Positions 5,890-7,400 of a stretch of 7,400 bases of DNA are shown piece by piece (the first letter of the stretch is position 1; every line of letters begins with the position of its first letter). Source of the stretch: Pseudomonadales bacterium. GTDB lineage: Bacteria > Pseudomonadota > Gammaproteobacteria > Pseudomonadales > Pseudohongiellaceae. The DNA is taken from assembly GCA_022360535.1 (NCBI GenBank), contig JAKSCP010000068.1:1-7400 (forward strand), in the 5' to 3' direction. Below the pieces are notes generated by a model. That model was not told the DNA's origin, made no database searches, and saw only the letters and a program-made list of their open reading frames with translations. The position numbers were made by a program, and so were the translations under genes.

Positions 5890-6287
5890 GCTGATTCCAC
5901 AAATGTCGTATCAGACTTAAAAGAAACGGACAGAGAACAAGTTAACAATTCAGATATTGTTCCATCCTGATGGACCAACCATTGCCTTGGAGAAAACAAA
6001 TCTTGCTGCAGCACATCATTCGGTGCAGGCATTCTTGGCGACACTTCAATAGCTACGTAATCGCGGTTCCCCAAACGGCGAAAAGTCGCCTTGTACAAGT
6101 CACTATCAATATTGATACAGCAACTACCATCACCGTACTTATAAGCCTCGTATAACAGCTTTCTATACTGTTCTCTCAGTTTCCCAAAGTTGTCAAACAG
6201 GACCCAGCTTACAATAGATTCCTTATCCAAAATGGGACTGACCAGCTGGCCGTCATTCCTGACAATGCTCCATTGATTGCGTGTCAT
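5868..6287 (-). CDS. Hypothetical 139-aa protein of unknown function
   Basis: The frame runs from ATG 6285-6287 to TGA 5868-5870, with AGG about eight bases before the start, and encodes 139 residues. I do not recognise a family. There is no signal peptide or membrane segment, so a cytoplasmic protein is likely. The N-terminal part (about residues 1-60) mixes short beta-like stretches with a charged helix (FGKLREQYRKLLYEAY). The middle part (60-110) has a beta-rich look with a Pro-rich linker (SPRMPAPND), then QWLVHQDGTI, which echoes WSIVRNDGQL near the N-terminus; this similarity is weak. The C-terminus is Ser- and Lys/Arg-rich and ends in Cys. It is the only plausible gene downstream of the LexA box in the 377-bp gap upstream, about 160 bp away, so SOS control is possible but unproven. 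No sequence feature supports calling it SulA or another known SOS protein. Confidence 0.65.
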   Translation of the reverse strand: MTRNQWSIVRNDGQLVSPILDKESIVSWVLFDNFGKLREQYRKLLYEAYKYGDGSCCINIDSDLYKATFRRLGNRDYVAIEVSPRMPAPNDVLQQDLFSPRQWLVHQDGTISELLTCSLSVSFKSDTTFVESAKRRASC

Positions 6288-6664
6288 TGATGAAACCTAA
6301 TCTATCGATCTGATAACAGCCCCGCTCATCCGCAGTGCATTACACATCGACAAAGTGTCAATTTACTGTCAGCACCGGGGTAATTAAATGGCGTTTTATT
6401 GCCTAATGGTTTGACCTACTTCACACCCACGAAAACAATAACACAGATACTGTATATACATACAGTATTCTTTGCATTTCGCCTGAAAAAAGTGGGGATT
6501 GGTCTCAGCTGATTTTTTGGGTTGAGGTCGATTGCCTGATCCCTGAGTTGGAAGGAAACGAACGGTGTCCTCGCGGTGCTGCAAGTAGCCGGTTTTTCGT
6601 ATGCTGGTAGACAGTGTCCCGGAAGCTTCGAGTAAGAGCGAATACTGAACCGGAGAATCGTGCT
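6288..6664. other. Intergenic gap holding the SOS box
   Basis: These 377 bp separate the desaturase stop from the 139-aa gene. The LexA box is the only clear element. On the minus strand a perfect TTGACA lies at 6361-6356 but has no good -10 at 16-18 bp. Open frames of 60 codons or so on both strands lack good starts and family features. No obvious intrinsic terminator follows the desaturase. Confidence 0.5.
6448..6467. promoter_or_regulatory. LexA-binding SOS box
   Basis: TACTGTATATACATACAGTA has the CTGT-N8-ACAG core and matches the E. coli LexA consensus at 19 of 20 bases. Such a match is very unlikely by chance. It should bind a gammaproteobacterial-type LexA and repress an overlapping promoter until DNA damage. 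The nearest downstream gene is the 139-aa protein on the minus strand. On the plus strand TATTCT at 6466-6471 could be a -10, but no gene with a good start follows. Confidence 0.82.
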
Positions 6665-7400
6665 CTATCGGTCAGATCTGATCAGTTGGATGAGAAAGTA
6701 CCCAAGATCGACCTCCCACCACTGCCTATCGAAATTGGGCATTCTGGGCGCTGCATGGTGATTATTGTGGTAGCCCTCACCCAGGGTGACGAAGCCAATC
6801 AGTGCATTGTTCATACTGTTATCTTGAGTGTCATAGTTACGATAACTGCCCCAGTGTTCCATATGACCAATAACGTTAATGCCTGAGATAATTGAATACA
6901 CTAGAAATGTGCCATTCAAACTAGCGGAAACAAAGGTTGGACCACCGATGAAATAGAGACCCAGAAGATTAAGATAGAACAATGGGACGTAGTACTGATT
7001 AAAGAATCGATTTTGCTTGTCAAGGAATTGTCTGGACCCAAGAGCATTGTCCGCAACAAACTGACGGGCATCACTCTTATAGTGCCAAACGAATAGTGTA
7101 TGCAGTATTCCATGGCTTGGTGACAGTAGATCTTTTTCAGTATCAGTATGCGCGTGATGATTTTTATTATGGACCACACCCCAGAAAATTGGACTTCCCT
7201 GATGACCCTGGCAGCCAAGGTACAGCAGTGCTGCTTTTATTGGCGCAAAGGTTTCAAATGACCTGTGCGAGTTAAGTCTGTGAAATCCAATCGTGATTCC
7301 TACCCAGTACAGTAGGTAGAACACTACCGACAAGAGGAAGAGCGCTGTACTTGGATAGATAAAGACTGAACCAATAAGGTTCAGGAATAATAAGATCGAA
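6665..7400 (-). CDS. Membrane fatty-acid desaturase (acyl-CoA/delta-9 type), 5' end outside window
   Basis: The frame is open from the right edge to TAG at 6665-6667, showing 244 residues; the missing N-terminus is probably a few tens of residues. It is a di-iron integral membrane desaturase that introduces a cis double bond into a fatty acyl chain and so adjusts membrane fluidity. All three histidine boxes are present: HRLNSH at visible residues 40-45, HNKNHH at 77-82 and HNNHH at 211-215, preceded by GEGY. TDTEKDLLSP follows box 2 and a WWE motif follows box 3, both typical of the delta-9 family. Hydrophobic segments lie before box 1 and around visible residues 137-180. The protein ends about 29 residues after box 3, somewhat shorter than the relatives I recall. 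The TTG at 7331-7333 is internal, not the start, because the frame and the family sequence continue upstream of it. Confidence 0.9.
   Translation of the reverse strand, partial: SILLFLNLIGSVFIYPSTALFLLSVVFYLLYWVGITIGFHRLNSHRSFETFAPIKAALLYLGCQGHQGSPIFWGVVHNKNHHAHTDTEKDLLSPSHGILHTLFVWHYKSDARQFVADNALGSRQFLDKQNRFFNQYYVPLFYLNLLGLYFIGGPTFVSASLNGTFLVYSIISGINVIGHMEHWGSYRNYDTQDNSMNNALIGFVTLGEGYHNNHHAAPRMPNFDRQWWEVDLGYFLIQLIRSDR

Noticed and set aside
6333..6361. TTGACA on the minus strand as promoter of the 139-aa gene
   Set aside because: No acceptable -10 hexamer lies at 16-18 bp; the closest TAATGC is only 13 bp away.
6396..6584. Minus-strand 62-codon frame across the SOS box
   Set aside because: It would place the LexA box inside coding sequence, and it shows no family features or good ribosome site.
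6470..6606. Plus-strand open frame running from the SOS box to a TAG near 6606
   Set aside because: It has no ATG or GTG start and no recognisable family sequence, so a remnant or chance is more likely than an SOS gene.
6614..6886. Plus-strand 90-codon frame
   Set aside because: Antisense to the 3' end of the desaturase, with a non-ATG start.
1..7400. tRNA, rRNA, CRISPR array, insertion sequence or phage genes
   Set aside because: None was seen on either strand; the repeats present are short operator-like or hairpin elements.

Overview
The window looks like chromosomal DNA of a Gram-negative bacterium, most likely a gammaproteobacterium and possibly marine. The grounds are an outer-membrane beta-barrel gene, several Sec signal peptides, a near-perfect E. 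coli-type LexA box, and moderate G+C with mixed codon use. This placement is inference; no rRNA or marker gene is present.

Left part (1-2653). A minus-strand pair runs off the left edge. A complete RstB/PhoQ-class sensor histidine kinase (GTG start at 2410) is followed, with an ATGA stop/start overlap and a perfect AGGAGG ribosome-binding site, by an extremely Asp/Glu-rich secreted protein whose 3' end lies outside the window. No response regulator is adjacent. The intergenic region upstream of the kinase is shared with a divergent plus-strand gene and holds a kinase promoter candidate, a 13-bp palindrome and a phased operator array.

Middle part (2654-5867). A plus-strand outer-membrane beta-barrel gene converges on a minus-strand gene for a secreted DUF5666 protein. 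That protein has three DUF5666 repeats, a Ca-binding-like Asp loop, a long D/E/S tract and a C-terminal beta domain. Between the two genes lie a good intrinsic terminator, a second hairpin and an interleaved inverted repeat. The gap upstream of the DUF5666 gene holds a promoter with the same architecture as the barrel promoter. It also holds a doubtful 43-codon plus-strand ORF followed by a terminator-like hairpin.

Right part (5868-7400). A minus-strand 139-aa protein of unknown function is preceded by a 377-bp gap carrying a LexA (SOS) box that differs from the E. coli consensus at one base. A minus-strand membrane fatty-acid desaturase with all three histidine boxes runs off the right edge.

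How the genes may work together. The barrel and DUF5666 promoters each carry three ACA-containing units at exact 11-bp spacing. Each has a TAGAAT -10 hexamer starting exactly 24 bp after the last ACA. This is the layout expected for an OmpR/PhoB-family response regulator acting in place of a -35 element, and the barrel copy lies next to an RstB-like kinase gene. My main proposal is a small envelope regulon: a kinase coupled to an acidic secreted partner, controlling a barrel and an acidic, possibly cation-binding DUF5666 protein. The regulator itself is not in the window, so the link is inferred.
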